In this document: one piece after another, positions 27,130-39,055 of the stretch
Numbering within the stretch: the first letter of the stretch is position 1
Layout: the number at the start of each line of letters is the position of its first letter
From: Pempheris klunzingeri
Lineage: Eukaryota; Chordata; Actinopteri; Acropomatiformes; Pempheridae
DNA length: 64,000 nucleotides
Reading direction: 5' to 3'
NCBI RefSeq assembly: GCF_042242105.1
Contig: NC_092018.1
Location: forward strand, 26,716,167 to 26,780,166
Made by a program: the position numbers and the translations under genes
Notes under the pieces: model-generated
What the model saw: the letters and a program-made list of their open reading frames with translations, nothing else
Databases searched by the model: none
Told to the model about the DNA's origin: nothing

Positions 27130-27930
27130 TTGTGCCCCCGTGTGGGCGCGTGCCCGCGCGCGCGTGTAGCCTCCATGCGTCCGCGCGTGCGAGCCACGCA
27201 GAGTTTATTATGTAACACGTTCCCAATCACACCCCAGCCCGAGTGTGAGGCACAAGGTCGCTTTAAGAGATATCTCAGCTCCTATCAGGGATCCCGGCAG
27301 GACGCCTCCTACCTCCTCCTCCACCAAAAAACTCTGGCGGCGCCTCACCTGATGCAGAGCGGCGCTCGGAGCCCGACAGGGAGGAGAGTTTCGGTAAGAA
27401 ACTGTGACAGCTGGTTAAAATGGCTAGTTTGCTTGTTCGTTACTCTTTTTGGGGGGTTGGAGGTTATCTGAAAGTAAGAAATGATATTTTCCTGTAGATT
27501 TGTTTATTATGAATATTATTATTATTATCATTTGTGTTATTATTACATGCAAAGCTGTGATGAAATGTCTTTATAGGTGTGAGTTTTAATAATCTTCTCT
27601 CACGGGCTGGGATTTAGAATTTCCTGAGCTCTCGAGCTGATGGGATTCATAGTTTTCCTCTTACTTCCCACAGCCCAGACTCGCCCCAGGCTCAGGAAAA
27701 GTGTAAGTAGCGCTGTTAAGTGGACGTTTTAAGCAGGTCTTGAGGTGGAAACGTGTGACACCCCCCCCTCACCCCTCACCCCTCCCCAGACAGGAGAGCA
27801 GCGGGCACACGCGGTGGTCCACCGGAGGACGGAGGAGTCTCCTCCACCTGTCCGGTGTCCGCCTCAGTGCGAGCGCGCACACAGCTGCAGACAGCCGGTG
27901 GATCCGGGACAGCTGCTGGGAGCGGGGGTA
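27130..27930 (+). promoter_or_regulatory. CpG-rich candidate promoter and leader exons of the NPY receptor gene
   Basis: The region is markedly CpG-rich (CCCGCGCGCGCG near 27,150). A possible first exon ends at 27,393 (TTTCG before GTAAGA). A possible small exon at 27,674-27,702 sits between TTCCCACAG and GTAAGT, and a third possible acceptor (CCTCCCCAG) ends at 27,789. These could splice to the acceptor TTGTTCTCCAG at 29,620, just before the receptor start. Non-coding leader exons are known for Y1-family receptor genes. No transcript evidence is available, so the exact combination is inference. Confidence 0.4.
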
Positions 27931-27933
27931 GGA

Positions 27934-27939
27934 CGCACG

Positions 27940-27981
<42 letters not shown>
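27934..27981 (+). repeat. (CA)n microsatellite
   Basis: An alternating CA tract of about 48 nt, beginning with CGCACGCACG variants, lies directly beside the candidate leader exons. Confidence 0.95.
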
Positions 27982-27984
<3 letters not shown>

Positions 27985-29620
27985 TCCATCCCTTCATGTG
28001 CTTTTCATCCGCCGGTGCGTGATGTCTATAATCATTCTTGCATGAGCGAATCTGGACTTGTGGCTGTTTTATGTCATGTCAAAGTGGTTTAGTGACATCT
28101 CCCCATCAGCTATGACTTCTTTGCCCAGTCGTTCCTGCTGGGACATCACTGTTCCTCTCATATATTTTTTTCTAAATTTCTCTGCAGGATATTTCTTTGT
28201 GTGTAATCTGCAGACAATCCTCATAACTGATAATGAAGAACCTGACAAATATTCACATATTTCCTTGTTGCGTCCCCCCAGACTGTCCTTTACCGACACA
28301 CACAAGCAATGCATCACTTTAAGTGGCCAAAGTCTGCCATAAATGATCAGCGTCAAGGCTGTAGCACGGGTGTGATGGGGGGTCACATACCCGGAAATAT
28401 AGTCAGGTTGACATCGAGAAGGGGGGGATTCATTATCCAGACTTGTACCACAGAAGAACTCAAGAGGTATTACCGTCCTTGGCTTCAGGTACAAGTGTAC
28501 TCGTTATGAATACTCCGGCTTTGTTTGTAATCGGCACAGATGAAGGACCACATTATATGAGGACTTTTCTGCTCATAAATAGAGACAGCCACAAGCAATT
28601 ATTGTCCCACCTGTCAACATTTATCATTGTTAAGGCGTCCTCAATTAAAAATGATAAATCCTCTAAATCCTGTAGATATCATTCTGTTAGCATTGCCGGG
28701 CAGCAAAACTAATTTCTGGGGAATACGGCCGTGGGCAAAACATCTCTCTTAATCAGCAGTGTTTTCACTGCTGCACGCACACACACACACAGAAATATGA
28801 GCACATGCACACATCCACACACACTATTGTGATGATCTTGTTGTAACGAAATTGCACTTCAGTTCTCTTTTCTAGTACATTAATTTGTTGGAGATTGTGA
28901 GGACCACATGAGCTTTACAATCCGAGAAGCTATTGTGAATGCTCAGTGACAATGAGAGGTATCTGTTCCTTTAACCGAATCAGTTCCCGCTGTCAGAAGG
29001 GGGAGAAAACAGTGAGAGGGGATGATTGTCTCCGAAGGAGCGGTCATTATCACCGTTATTGTGATGGAAATTTAAATCAGCACGCCGTTACAGCGATGCC
29101 ACGAAGTCTGGATCTGTGCTGTTTCCTTGATGATATGCCATCAGCGCGTCATTTATTCTTATAGCCGGTCCTCTGGGAGACAGAAAATCTGCGCTCTGCC
29201 AAGACCCTCATGATATCTGCATACCAACATTAATTATTCCTCTCATAGGTTCTGTTTTTGTAATACTGAATTCACTGCAAATGTGTAAAATGAAGGTCAA
29301 ACTGGCACAGTAAAAACATCTCAGCGCCAAAAAGACACTTGTGGAATTACAGAGTCTAAAACCTGTCCGCCAGCAAGAGAATCACTTTCTGCTGCATATC
29401 CTCATTTCAAAGAAGTCTAATGTCTAACAGTCTAATGATGAAATGAGCTTTTTCAGCAAGCAATTTCTTTTCATGCTGCAGTTTTTATGGGAGCTACGTT
29501 TCACTTTGAGTGATAAACTAACCTCTTAATTTATCAAGAGTTCATAGCTTTAAAAAGAAACTTTTCATGACCGGATATTTGTTTATGGTTGCTGATTTCT
29601 GTTTCATTTTTGTTCTCCAG
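27985..29620. other. Probable leader intron of the NPY receptor gene
   Basis: No coding exon is seen. The stretch runs from the CpG-rich block to a good 3' splice site (pyrimidine tract and CTCCAG at 29,620). It includes A/T-rich blocks with homeodomain-type TAAT motifs around 28,600-28,690. Confidence 0.4.
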
Positions 29621-29652
29621 GCAGCACACGAAGACTTCTGCACAGACCAAGG

Positions 29653-29697
29653 ATGATGGAAAGCCGTAAAAAAATGCAAATATTTTTCATGAAGTAA
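29653..29697 (+). other. Upstream open reading frame in the receptor leader (14 codons)
   Basis: Two consecutive ATGs at 29,653 and 29,656 open a 14-codon frame (MMESRKKMQIFFMK) ending in TAA at 29,695-29,697, 72 nt before the receptor start. It would precede the main frame in any transcript using the 29,620 acceptor and could damp translation. This role is an inference. Confidence 0.5.
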
Positions 29698-29769
29698 TTA
29701 CAGCAGGTGTGACACGACAAATTAGTTCAGTTAGTTCCCGCCTTGTGAAGTGAGGCCAGGAAAACTGCC

Positions 29770-30873
29770 ATGGAGCTGCAGCACAGCACCAATCACAATT
29801 TGGCCTTGTGGAAAGACAGACCGTGGGATTTCCCCGAGGATTGCTCCCTGTCCGTGAGTGGCACCACTTTTCTCATCGTTGCTTACAGTACGGTTATGGC
29901 CGTGGGTCTCATTGGGAACTCTTGCCTGGTGTATGTCATCACAAGGCATAAGGAGATGCGCAACGTCACCAACATCTTCATCGCCAACCTGTCCTGCTCC
30001 GACATCCTCATGTGCATTGTCTGCCTGCCGGTCACTATCATCTACACCCTGATGGACCGCTGGATCCTAGGAGACGCCCTGTGTAAGCTCACGCCCTTCA
30101 TCCAGTGTATTTCAGTTACCGTTTCCATCTTCTCCCTCGTCCTCATCGCCATGGAGCGCTACCAGCTCATTGTCCACCCGACCGGATGGAAGCCTGTGGT
30201 GTGCCAGTCCTACTTGGCCGTGGCTGTCACCTGGATCGTGGCCTGCCTGATCTCCGTGCCTTTCCTCTCGTACAGCGTGCTCACCTTGCCTTTCCAGAAC
30301 ATGAGCATCCCCCTCCCGGTCAGCGACCACCTTGTTTGTATGGAGCGGTGGCCATCGGTTCAAGAGCGGCGGGCTTACACCACCTCCCTGCTCATCTTCC
30401 AGTACTTCCTTCCTCTCACCCTCATCATGGTATGCTACCTGCACATCTACCTGCGCCTCAGGAAGAGGAAGGACATGGTGGAGCGCGGCAGGAACGCCAC
30501 TCAGAAGAAAAACAAGGGCTCCACGAGGATCAACGCCATGTTAATCTCCATAGTGGTGGCGTTTGCCCTCTCCTGGCTCCCTCTCAACGTCTTCAACACG
30601 GTGTTCGACTGGAACTACGAGGCCATGCCGTCCTGCGGCCTTGACATCATCTTCTCGTTCTGCCACCTCATGGCCATGGCCTCCACCTGCGTCAACCCCG
30701 TCATCTATGGTTTCCTCAACAGCAATTTCCAGAAACAGCTCAAGTCCACCCTGCTGCGCTGTCGCTGCTGGGGGGTGCCAGAGAGGTACGAGAGCGTCCC
30801 GCTCTCCACTGTCAGCACAGAGGTCACCAAGGGGTCGATCTTGAGTAATGGATCTATCAGCATCAATACTTAG
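29770..30873 (+). CDS. npy8ar/npy8br: Neuropeptide Y family receptor, Y8/Y4-like (Y1 subfamily GPCR)
   Basis: This is a single uninterrupted frame of 367 residues with a strong GCCATGG start. It is a class A GPCR with TM1 about 33-58 (GN at 49-50), TM2 69-92, TM3 107-130 ending in ERY (129-131), TM4 148-168, TM5 207-229, TM6 256-279 and TM7 293-315 with NPVIY (309-313). Cys105 and Cys190 would form the TM3-ECL2 disulfide. Asp280 before Trp281 fits the acidic ligand contact of Y1-family receptors. Cys331 and Cys333 are likely palmitoylation sites, and the tail [16 protein letters not shown] is typical of the Y4/Y8 group. The only sequon in the extracellular segments is Asn177 in ECL2; the N-terminus has none. 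The family couples to Gi and binds NPY and PYY. Y8 is favoured over Y4 because the TM2-TM3 and loop sequence recalls fish Yb/Yc; which Y8 copy (a or b) cannot be settled here. Confidence 0.92.
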   Translation: MELQHSTNHNLALWKDRPWDFPEDCSLSVSGTTFLIVAYSTVMAVGLIGNSCLVYVITRHKEMRNVTNIFIANLSCSDILMCIVCLPVTIIYTLMDRWILGDALCKLTPFIQCISVTVSIFSLVLIAMERYQLIVHPTGWKPVVCQSYLAVAVTWIVACLISVPFLSYSVLTLPFQNMSIPLPVSDHLVCMERWPSVQERRAYTTSLLIFQYFLPLTLIMVCYLHIYLRLRKRKDMVERGRNATQKKNKGSTRINAMLISIVVAFALSWLPLNVFNTVFDWNYEAMPSCGLDIIFSFCHLMAMASTCVNPVIYGFLNSNFQKQLKSTLLRCRCWGVPERYESVPLSTVSTEVTKGSILSNGSISINT

Positions 30874-31790
30874 ATCCAAGCCTTTTCAGTCAAAGACAAA
30901 AACTAGTGGGGCCTCTTCCGCCCTCATTGTGTCATCCTTTGGAGCTTTTCGTGCTTCGCTGCATCCAAAAGCAAGGTTGACATTTACAAAGTTATAAACC
31001 TCACAATAGCAGTCCAGAGGAAGTCGACTGAAGACACTTAACCAGCATGGTGCGGTGCCCTCATTTCAATCTGAGTTCACACGGAAGAGGAAGTAGATAA
31101 CAAACTCATGGTACAAAGGTTGGACAAGTTTAAGTACTGTAGGGCGGCTGAAGGCACTTTACATGAGCACTTTTGCTACTGTAGTCTGTACAGTCCACTC
31201 CCCATGTGCTGTGGGCACATGCGAATGAAGGGGCAGCATTTAGTCTGGTGTGCACCTGTCGTGTTTTCTCTCCGAAGCGCTGGGATCTATTCAATGAATA
31301 TCAGTTTAAGTGAATATCAGCTGTTAAAGGTTTGCTTTTTCACTCTTTGACCTGCTGTAAATGTGAGACATGGAGCCACCCGAGAGTACTGAAAGGACAA
31401 AGAGGGTTCGGGGCCACTACAGATGTTCTTTTCAGTTTTGCTGTTTTATGTTAATAGTACCGATGAAAATATTAAGGGATTGTGAACTGTGATGTGTTAA
31501 TGATTATGAGTAGCTTATTACATAACCGAAGGAGAGAACATTAGTGCATTGAATGTGTCTCCAGGCGTTCATACAGACGATTTACTTGCATCATCTTAAT
31601 GCATTTCTTATTACCTAAAATCACCACAAACGATGTAATAATCTTTTACTGAGAACCTTGGCAAGAGCTATATACATTCCACGCTGTCTGCCAAGGTCTG
31701 CGCTCCAGTATATTGTGCGTGTGGGATGTTTTTTTTTTTTTCTCATAAATTGTGCCATACAATGACCATATATCAAGTGCCATAAAACAA

Positions 31791-31796
31791 AATAAA
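31791..31796 (+). terminator. Candidate poly(A) signal of the NPY receptor gene
   Basis: AATAAA lies about 920 nt after the stop. A second AATAAA at 31,901-31,906 is an alternative. No other plus-strand gene lies just upstream. Confidence 0.45.
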
Positions 31797-34054
31797 AGTG
31801 GCAGTGAAGGACTTTGCCAGAGCTGCTGTATATAACATTACTAAATACATGTATGGCCTGTAAAAGATGTGATGCAGTTATAGTTTATGGTGTGGTCGGG
31901 AATAAAGAGCACTGTGTAGCATAGCAGATATCTTCTAGGAAACCTGTTGTTAGTAACTTCTCTTTGTGGTATTGAACTGAATTAAAACAATTACTATTAT
32001 CTTTAATGATAACGTCTATGTTGGTTTTGTTGAGTCACAATCTATAATCTATTTATCCTTTGTTTGTTTTTGCAAACTCGGTGTCTGCTTTGCTTTCTGA
32101 AACTGTCTCAAACACAAAAGATTTCTCGCTGTCACCTCAGAGGTCAGTTCACCCACTCTGCTCTCAGCTTAAACAGATAATCAGCTAGTTCCCTGTTAAG
32201 GTCAAAATGGTACAGTGACACCAGACCGCATTTCCACTTTAGGAAACAGTGTGGTGTGTGGGATCCTAATTCCTCCGAGATTCTAGCGCTGATGTGTGAC
32301 ACACGAGTCAGTCGGCACTTGCCGGTGTTGCAGCGCACACAGTGAAGCCTACCTCTAAACAGTCAATATTTTAAAATGTTTCTTTCGTTCTGAGGTCAAA
32401 CCCAGTGTGCTGCGTCTGCGTGCATTATTCACGGAAAAGTCTGGGATCACAACACGTTTTCGATGGGCCTGTAGTGTTGAATTAATCAGTGTTGTGTTTG
32501 GTGCCTTAGATGTTAAACAGCGCGGGGAGGGGAAAACGCTGCTCAAAGCAGACTGTTGTTTCCACTTATCTATCTAAAAGAAGTACACGGACTAGGAGGA
32601 AGGAAGGGGGAGAGATGCTGCTGTCAGGGGCATTTAAGCTGTGAAGATGGCATCGGCAGGTCAAGTGTAGGATGTTTTTACACCTCGCAGAAAGCCAAAC
32701 TTGCTTTCCACTCTGACAACATCTCACACAACCGGCCAAACTGTTCTCAGAGAGCAGTTAAGGGAGCTCCCAGAGGTCCTTGTCGACATAATTGGCCGTG
32801 TGCTTCTGCAGCCTTGGCCTGAGCTGACCTTTACAGGCCGCCGCAGCCACCACCCCCCCCCCTCTCTCCTGTACGTCCTTCCTCTCACCTTTCTTCCCCT
32901 CCAAAACACCACTGAATGGAACAGCAGCGTTCACTTAGTTTGGAAGAAAGGACCCAATATGCCAGAGGCGCTGCTGACGTCCCACAGCGACGCTGAAATG
33001 ATGCCGTTTTACATTGTTACCCAAGTACCTGCTGAGGGGCTTTGGGAACAGTACTGCGCTATGAAATGAGGCTCAGCTGAAGGCAAACGCTTAATGAGTA
33101 CACAGGGCCAGACTCCCCTTGTCAGTGGAGCAGCTCCAGAAAGATTAGCATCTTGGCTCTGTGCATTTTAATTTGCAGAGACTCTCATATAAGCACAGGA
33201 ATCACAGGAACAACGTGAACTACATAGTTGGCTTGAGTATTCCTCAAGCTGTTGTTCTGAGCATTTTAATTATTTTCAGTCACATTTCTTGCTTTATTAC
33301 TGCAAGAATAGAGCATAATTTATCCTGTTTTTCCTTGTTCTCATATTAATAGTAATGATAATAGCCTCCTGGCTTTGTATAATACATCACTATAGAACTT
33401 GCAGTACGATGTGAGTCTGCAGGATGCATGCTGAGTCTGAGGAGCTGTGGAAATTTATAAAAGGCGTCACACTAGTCACATGTTACAAGATGTTTTTTCT
33501 TGAATGCAGTAATGTCAGACAAAGTCATGGCTCATGGCCTTGTGCCCCTTTGATCCTACGCGAGAAGGAACTAATCTTTTTGTTTTGGCAGATGAAAAGG
33601 TCAGAGGGAGCTGGACTGCTGCCTCTGGAATCTTAATCGTGGCATTATACATACGAACATGTGTAGGACGCATTGAAACAGACAGGTAGCTCATCTAAGG
33701 GTCACAACCATAGATCAGCTCAGTCAATATTCCCTTGTTCTGTTATCTTTTTTATTGAACTGCCCTAATGAGTCCACCTTGGATCAGACGCTTCCTGATT
33801 CATCAGATCTGTGATCTGTTTATTTCAGGGAGCGTTTCCTGGCATTGGTTAGGATATCATACCAGTGTAAACGTTGTGTCAGGCTGTTCACGAGCCAGAC
33901 CGGCGTTACACACACATATAATCCTACAAGATGAATTCTGAGTAAAACAGTCCAGCGTGTCTCAGCTTTTGAAGTGAATCTAGAAATATCCATCGTGTAC
34001 ATGAATACACTTCTGGGCCTCAGTTTCCTCTGTTTCTTCTGTAGTATTAATGAC

Positions 34055-34056
<2 letters not shown>

Positions 34057-34100
<44 letters not shown>
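34057..34100 (+). repeat. (AC)22 microsatellite
   Basis: 44 nt of uninterrupted AC dinucleotides, about 140 nt from the (AGAC)n tract. Confidence 0.97.
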
Positions 34101-34105
<5 letters not shown>

Positions 34106-34238
34106 CACAGTGTTGTCTTGCGTAACAGAAGCAGACTTGACAGCCAGGAATAGCAACCCCCTGATTGGTGTCGGCCAGTTTTTCCTCAGGATTGGTTTTG
34201 TTATTGCATGCATGCGCAGGCAAACAGAAAATAAGCCC

Positions 34239-34242
<4 letters not shown>

Positions 34243-34300
<58 letters not shown>
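34243..34300 (+). repeat. (AGAC)n tetranucleotide microsatellite
   Basis: About 14.5 uninterrupted AGAC units. Confidence 0.97.
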
Positions 34301-34301
<1 letters not shown>

Positions 34302-34805
34302 AATAGAGTTCTACAATAGACAAACAAAGAAAATTCTTTCATCTTTGTAATCTTGCCCTAACAATTTAGGACCTGGCCTCTGCGTCTGACCTTCCATTTT
34401 CTTTGGTCAGAAGAAAAGAGGTAGACCTCAGCCTGCTTCGGTTGCCTGGTTACAGCTTCCTCAGGGCTTTCAATGGGTTTCCTTCAAGCTGACACAGAGC
34501 ACCAAGCTATTAAAGGCACTTTATTAAACACTGACAGAGGAGCTGCGCCAGGCTGAAGCAGTTTTAGCGGAACCAGCTCCGTCAGATGGTTCTGTCGCTT
34601 GAAGAAAGGGAGATGTGAAATGAATTTGCTGGGAATACTTGACGACACATACAGAACTTTTCATTCTGACGTGCACCGGCTCGTCAAGGTGGTATAACTG
34701 TAAGCAAGAAAAACACAGGCGTTTGTAATTAATAACCTTAATGGTGGCTGCATTCCATTCAGCTGTTCCAGGACCTTTTGCCATTTACCAGGAGGAAAGG
34801 CATTA

Positions 34806-35198
34806 TTAAAGAAATAATTCAACTTTTGGGAAAAGGGCTTATTCCGCTGTCTTGTCGAGAGCTGGATGAGGAAGATTGATGCTGCCCTCATGTTTGGACA
34901 GCAAATATGTTGTCATGAGACGGAGATGATGAGCTAAGCATAAACGCAGCCTGACAGTCCCAGAATCCACCTGCTAACACATCTAAAGCTCACTAATTTG
35001 CACATTATATGTCAGAAGTTTCAGTGAAGACCAGAGGAAATTACTGGTGAACGAAATAGCCACACAACACCTGCAGCTTGTTAGCTTATCTTAGCATATA
35101 GATGTGTCTGGTGGTAGCTTCACATTTATCGCAGCTATCATCTAACTCATCTAACCCTTTTCAAGTGTATATGCCAAAATGTCGAACTATTCCTTTAA
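34806..35198 (+). mobile_element. MITE with long terminal inverted repeats and TTAA target duplication (copy 2)
   Basis: TTAA is present at both ends (34,806-34,809 and 35,195-35,198). The left end AGAAATAATTCAACTTTTGG is mirrored by the right end CCAAAATGTCGAACTATTCC. Internal words such as TTAGCTTATCTTAGCATAT are characteristic of an abundant percomorph repeat. It has no coding capacity. A TTAA duplication suggests mobilisation by a piggyBac-like or other TTAA-targeting transposase. Confidence 0.8.
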
Positions 35199-36405
35199 TG
35201 TAATGAGCTACACCCCTGCCTCCTCTGCTGTGACAAGTCAAGTGTTTTTGTTGTTGAAAAGGCTTATTGCTGTTTCATCTGCACGAGGCCAGAGGCCGGA
35301 GTCTGCGAGGATTAAACACACAACATTTACTGGGACTGCACTGCTCAGCGCTGAGATTACAGCCCCGTGTTCTCTGCTATCACCTCAATCTGATTCAGTC
35401 TGGTCTCTGGGAAACTAATTAGAGGTAACATGGTGGAGCTGGCAGCTGTGGGAATACAGGGTCAGCAGGGTATGTGTCTCAGGTAGTTTTTTTTGTTTTT
35501 TTTTATTGTAGTGCTGTTTCAAATCATCAGTTGTTCCACTACTCTTCTCCCAGGCTCTCCTTTAATAACCAAAATGAGGTCTACTACTACTTTGATGTTT
35601 CCAAAATGTAAAAAAAAAAAAAAGTCCCCTGCTGTAAGCGGTGTTTCCTCATATGATGGCTTTGATTTTAAAACAGAGGCGATGTGCACCGAGTTTGTTC
35701 ACAATGGTATTGATCTTGAGTAAATATTTTATGTCCTGCTGTGCTATGGCCTTTCGTATATTTATCCCTTATCAAGTCACTTTCAATAAAAGACAATATT
35801 CGACCCATATGGTGACGGGTGGATGCTCAACAAAAGTAGCTGCAATCTCATGAACAAGATGAAACCCGCGGAAGTGATTTTGTGTCTTGTGTGTTTGCTG
35901 AGTAGCAGCAGAGTGACAGACACATTGAGCTACTTTGAAAAACACACTTTCCATTGAAGATAAGAGCGTGGCCTACCCATGTGCTCGTCAGCAGGATATT
36001 ACAGGCCGTTGTATCACTGTCAAATCTCCATGATGAATGAACTTCGATTTGTTATTCAGTTTGTTTAAATTCCATACACTGTGGGCAAACACAAACATCG
36101 GCCGGTCTAATCATTTTCATCTTGCTTATTCTACCATGAATAAGCACTTTTATACTCCAAAGGAGATTGTGGAGTGTGTGTGAAGCAAGCTAAGCAAGCT
36201 GTTACAATGCAATAAATTGGCCCCAGACACGGTGAAGTACAATAAATTACAGCATTGACAGGATCAGATCCAGCCCTAAAGAAAATACGGTAGATACAGC
36301 CTGGGCAGACTACAGAGATTGTATGGCAGGTTCATTTATGAATCACACAGGCACTAAAGTGCTACAGCAACAGAAACCTCCAGGATGCACTTTCACGTTG
36401 TTTTC

Positions 36406-36424
36406 TAGTGCCATCTGGTGGCTG
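36406..36424 (+). promoter_or_regulatory. CTCF-like motif
   Basis: TAGTGCCATCTGGTGGCTG matches the reverse complement of the CTCF core (TAGCGCCCCCTGGTGGCCA) at most informative positions. It lies between the receptor gene and gnrh1, where an insulator would be meaningful. This is a motif match only. Confidence 0.35.
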
Positions 36425-36444
36425 AGCACCGTGACCCCCATCAG

Positions 36445-36480
36445 TTAACCCTGATGTGGTGTTCAGGTCAAAATGACCTG
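36445..36480 (+). mobile_element. piggyBac-type terminal fragment carrying a perfect ERE palindrome
   Basis: TTAACCCTGATGTGGTGTTC resembles a piggyBac-style terminus (TTAA then CCCT). It is followed by AGGTCA, a 3-nt spacer and TGACCT at 36,465-36,479, the exact consensus estrogen response element. Many teleost repeats carry a closely similar GGTCAAAATGACC near this terminus, so the palindrome may be transposon-derived. Confidence 0.45.
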
Positions 36481-38573
36481 CTTCAGATTGTCTTTATTCG
36501 TAGTTTTGCTTGTTCATTATAAATACAATGTCTTTGGCTTATGGATCATAGAACAAAATGCTTTCTCTGGGATCACACACACACACCTACACACTGAAAT
36601 AAAGACTGCTGCTTACTGGGGCAGTTAGTGGGAATGAGCCATCATTAATGACTAACTGGTCTCACCTGTGCTTTCCCTCCTATGACGAGTCAGAAGGTGT
36701 GCAGAGAAAAAAGGCTGCTGCTACATCAGGTTGGTGGGTCTTTTTCTTTCTTCTTCACAGTAACACACACACACTAACCTGTTGGGTGGTAAAAGAAGTC
36801 TAATGATACTTTATTTAAATGGAAATACTCCATTACATCCTTCATATGCAGTATTTCAGTCCCCAGGGGTCGGGGCCCCTCCAAAGGGTCACAAGGTAAA
36901 TGTGAGGGCCAGTCAGATGATTAATGTGGTAGAAAATGAGAAAAAACTAAATTCTGCTCCACAGCCTTTTGGAGCTATTTTCTAATCGTTGCTATTTTGT
37001 GAAATATTGGATAATTTAACCTCTTTAACCTCAAACATTTATCGAAATGAAACCATCTGAGAAGTTTGGAGCTATAATGTCTCTTTGGTGGAATTGTTAA
37101 AGACTCATAGACACGTGAAAGGGCTGGTGACTCAGAGAGAGAACTGGAGGAAAACCAACTACTGTCTTATGCTCGGGCACAAATGAAGCAATAAAATGAC
37201 GGCTTGATGACAAGATGTCTTAAATCAGTGCAGGCTGTGGATGGGAATGAACCTCCTGTGGGCCTAATGTGTCACCTGAGGGGCCGATGACTGATTGATG
37301 GAAGCAGTATTGTTTCTACGTGCTCCATAGAAAACCTATTTGCCATCTATTGCTTGGTGTTTCCACACAGAAACTACTTCACCTCATGTTTACTGAAAGG
37401 TAGTAATATAAAATCCACATTTTACTGTTTAGCTGTGAAAAGGGGGTCTTTCACCATCTTAGGACAAACAACTGAACACATCAGATCAGCACTAAATCCT
37501 GTGAGCACTTCCTCCTTCCACGGAGACGTGAAGACACCGACGTCACGATCTGAGGCTCCCAAAGTCGACTAATCGTTCAGTGTTTAAATTCTTCCAAGAA
37601 AAAACACTGAAATAGTATCTGGACTAAGGTAACTTGTAATTTTCATCACTAAAACCAACTTAGATGTTATGTGAACATTTCTAGTGAATAAACCCAGTCA
37701 GGTCTAACACCAACACTTTCTCCCTAAGAGATAATAAATATATTCTAGATGCTTCACAGGTGGAACGTTTGCTGTGATCTACAGTAGTAGTCCACACAGG
37801 ACTGTGGTTGGAATAGTTTGCAGCACTTTGTGCCGTTTTTGACTCTATAGGCCATTTGTTATATCAATATACATCACACATTTCACTGAGTATGAGTTGG
37901 ATCTGTTTAGTGTTAAATCCCCCTTCAAAAAAATATATATTATAAATATTTAAATTATTATTTATTTATTTAAATATATTTCCATTATTTTAGTAATTCT
38001 GACTGATGATAACACATGAAACATTTTATCTTGTCTAAATAGTAATTCGTGTAATAGAGGGTTAGAACAACATAAAGAAAACAGAGTGACATCACCTGCA
38101 AAGATAAAGCAGGAAGTAAAATCTAAACAGTAGAAACCAAAGTGAGACGTTTGCTCCTGCTTTGACCTTTTATTCACCTTTTAAACACTTCTGGGTCTGT
38201 TTGATCCCTGATCTTTGCACAGAGACTTGGTTTGTCACTGAACAGGTTCTAGCAAACAGACAGGAAGAACATCAGTTACACATTTCACAGAATAGAGGAG
38301 AGCAGATGGATTATCACTTGGATAGAATAACATCAGTGAACAACTTTAAAGAAGTTCATCATTTCAGGAGACGGCTCACACCTTGTTTTGCCCTCCCTCC
38401 TCCTCTGGCTCTCCTCTGGAGGTGTCACATGGAAAACAAGTTTGTATATGGTTAGAAAATTGGTTCTTTTTTTACTTATTTACTGAGACATGAATTGTGA
38501 TAACGAAATAATAATAAATATTAAAGAAAAAATCTTACTTTTTTCCTGATAAGGTTTGGTGTTGTTTTGGCCT

Positions 38574-38790
38574 TCCTCCTCTCCTCTCCTCTCCTCTCCT
38601 CTCCTCTTCCCTCCTCTCCTCCTCTCCCCTCCCCTCCTCTCCTCTCCTCTCCTCTCCTCTCCTCTCCTCTCCTCTCCTCTCCTCTCCTCTCCTCTCGCCT
38701 CTTCTCCTCTCCTCTCCTCTCGCCTCTTCTCCTCTCCTCTCCTCTCCTCTCCCCTCCTCTCCTCTCCTCTCCTCTCCTCTCCCCTCCCCT
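38574..38790 (+). repeat. (CCTCT)n pentanucleotide array
   Basis: About 215 bp of near-pure CCTCT units with occasional CCCCT and CGCCT variants. Open frames through it are artefacts. Confidence 0.97.
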
Positions 38791-38798
38791 AAATTTTA

Positions 38799-39055
38799 CC
38801 TACCTTAATACTTACCTTAAGTCTTAACTTAAGTCTTACCTTAATACTTACCTTAAATCTTACCTTAATACTTACCTTAAGTCTTACCTTAATACTTATC
38901 TTAAGTCTTACCTTATTACTTACCTTAAGTCTTAACTTAAGTCTTACCTTAATACTTACCTTAAGTCTTATCTTAATACTTACCTTAATACTTACCTTAA
39001 GCCTTACCTTAAGCCTTACCTTAAGTCTTACCTTAAGTCTTACCTTAAGACTTAC
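38799..39055 (+). repeat. 12-bp minisatellite CTTACCTTAAGT (about 21 units)
   Basis: The units are CTTACCTTAAGT, CTTACCTTAATA, CTTAACTTAAGT and similar, in a 12-bp register for about 255 bp directly after the CCTCT array. Read on the minus strand, most units contain AAG-GTAAG, the consensus 5' splice site. The array abuts the donor of a candidate minus-strand exon. Confidence 0.92.

Larger units (their letters stand above)
31930..38570. other. Gene-poor region between the NPY receptor gene and the gnrh1 side
   Basis: No credible exon was found. It contains (AC)n, (AGAC)n, a nearly complete TTAA MITE, a CTCF-like motif and an ERE palindrome, listed separately. A stretch near 36,860-37,060 (GGGGTCGGGGCCCCTCC and following) looks like the end of another common teleost DNA-element remnant, but I cannot name it. 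Confidence 0.5.

Noticed and set aside
27745-28092. Frames through the (CA)n tract near 27.95 kb
   Set aside because: Repeat-driven His/Thr or Cys/Val runs, not a protein.
30105-30879. Long frames on both strands overlapping the NPY receptor
   Set aside because: They are shadows of the GC-rich receptor coding sequence and lack family features.
38556-38827. Long open frames through the CCTCT array
   Set aside because: A pentanucleotide repeat without stop codons is open by composition; the translation is only Ser-Pro-Leu repeats.
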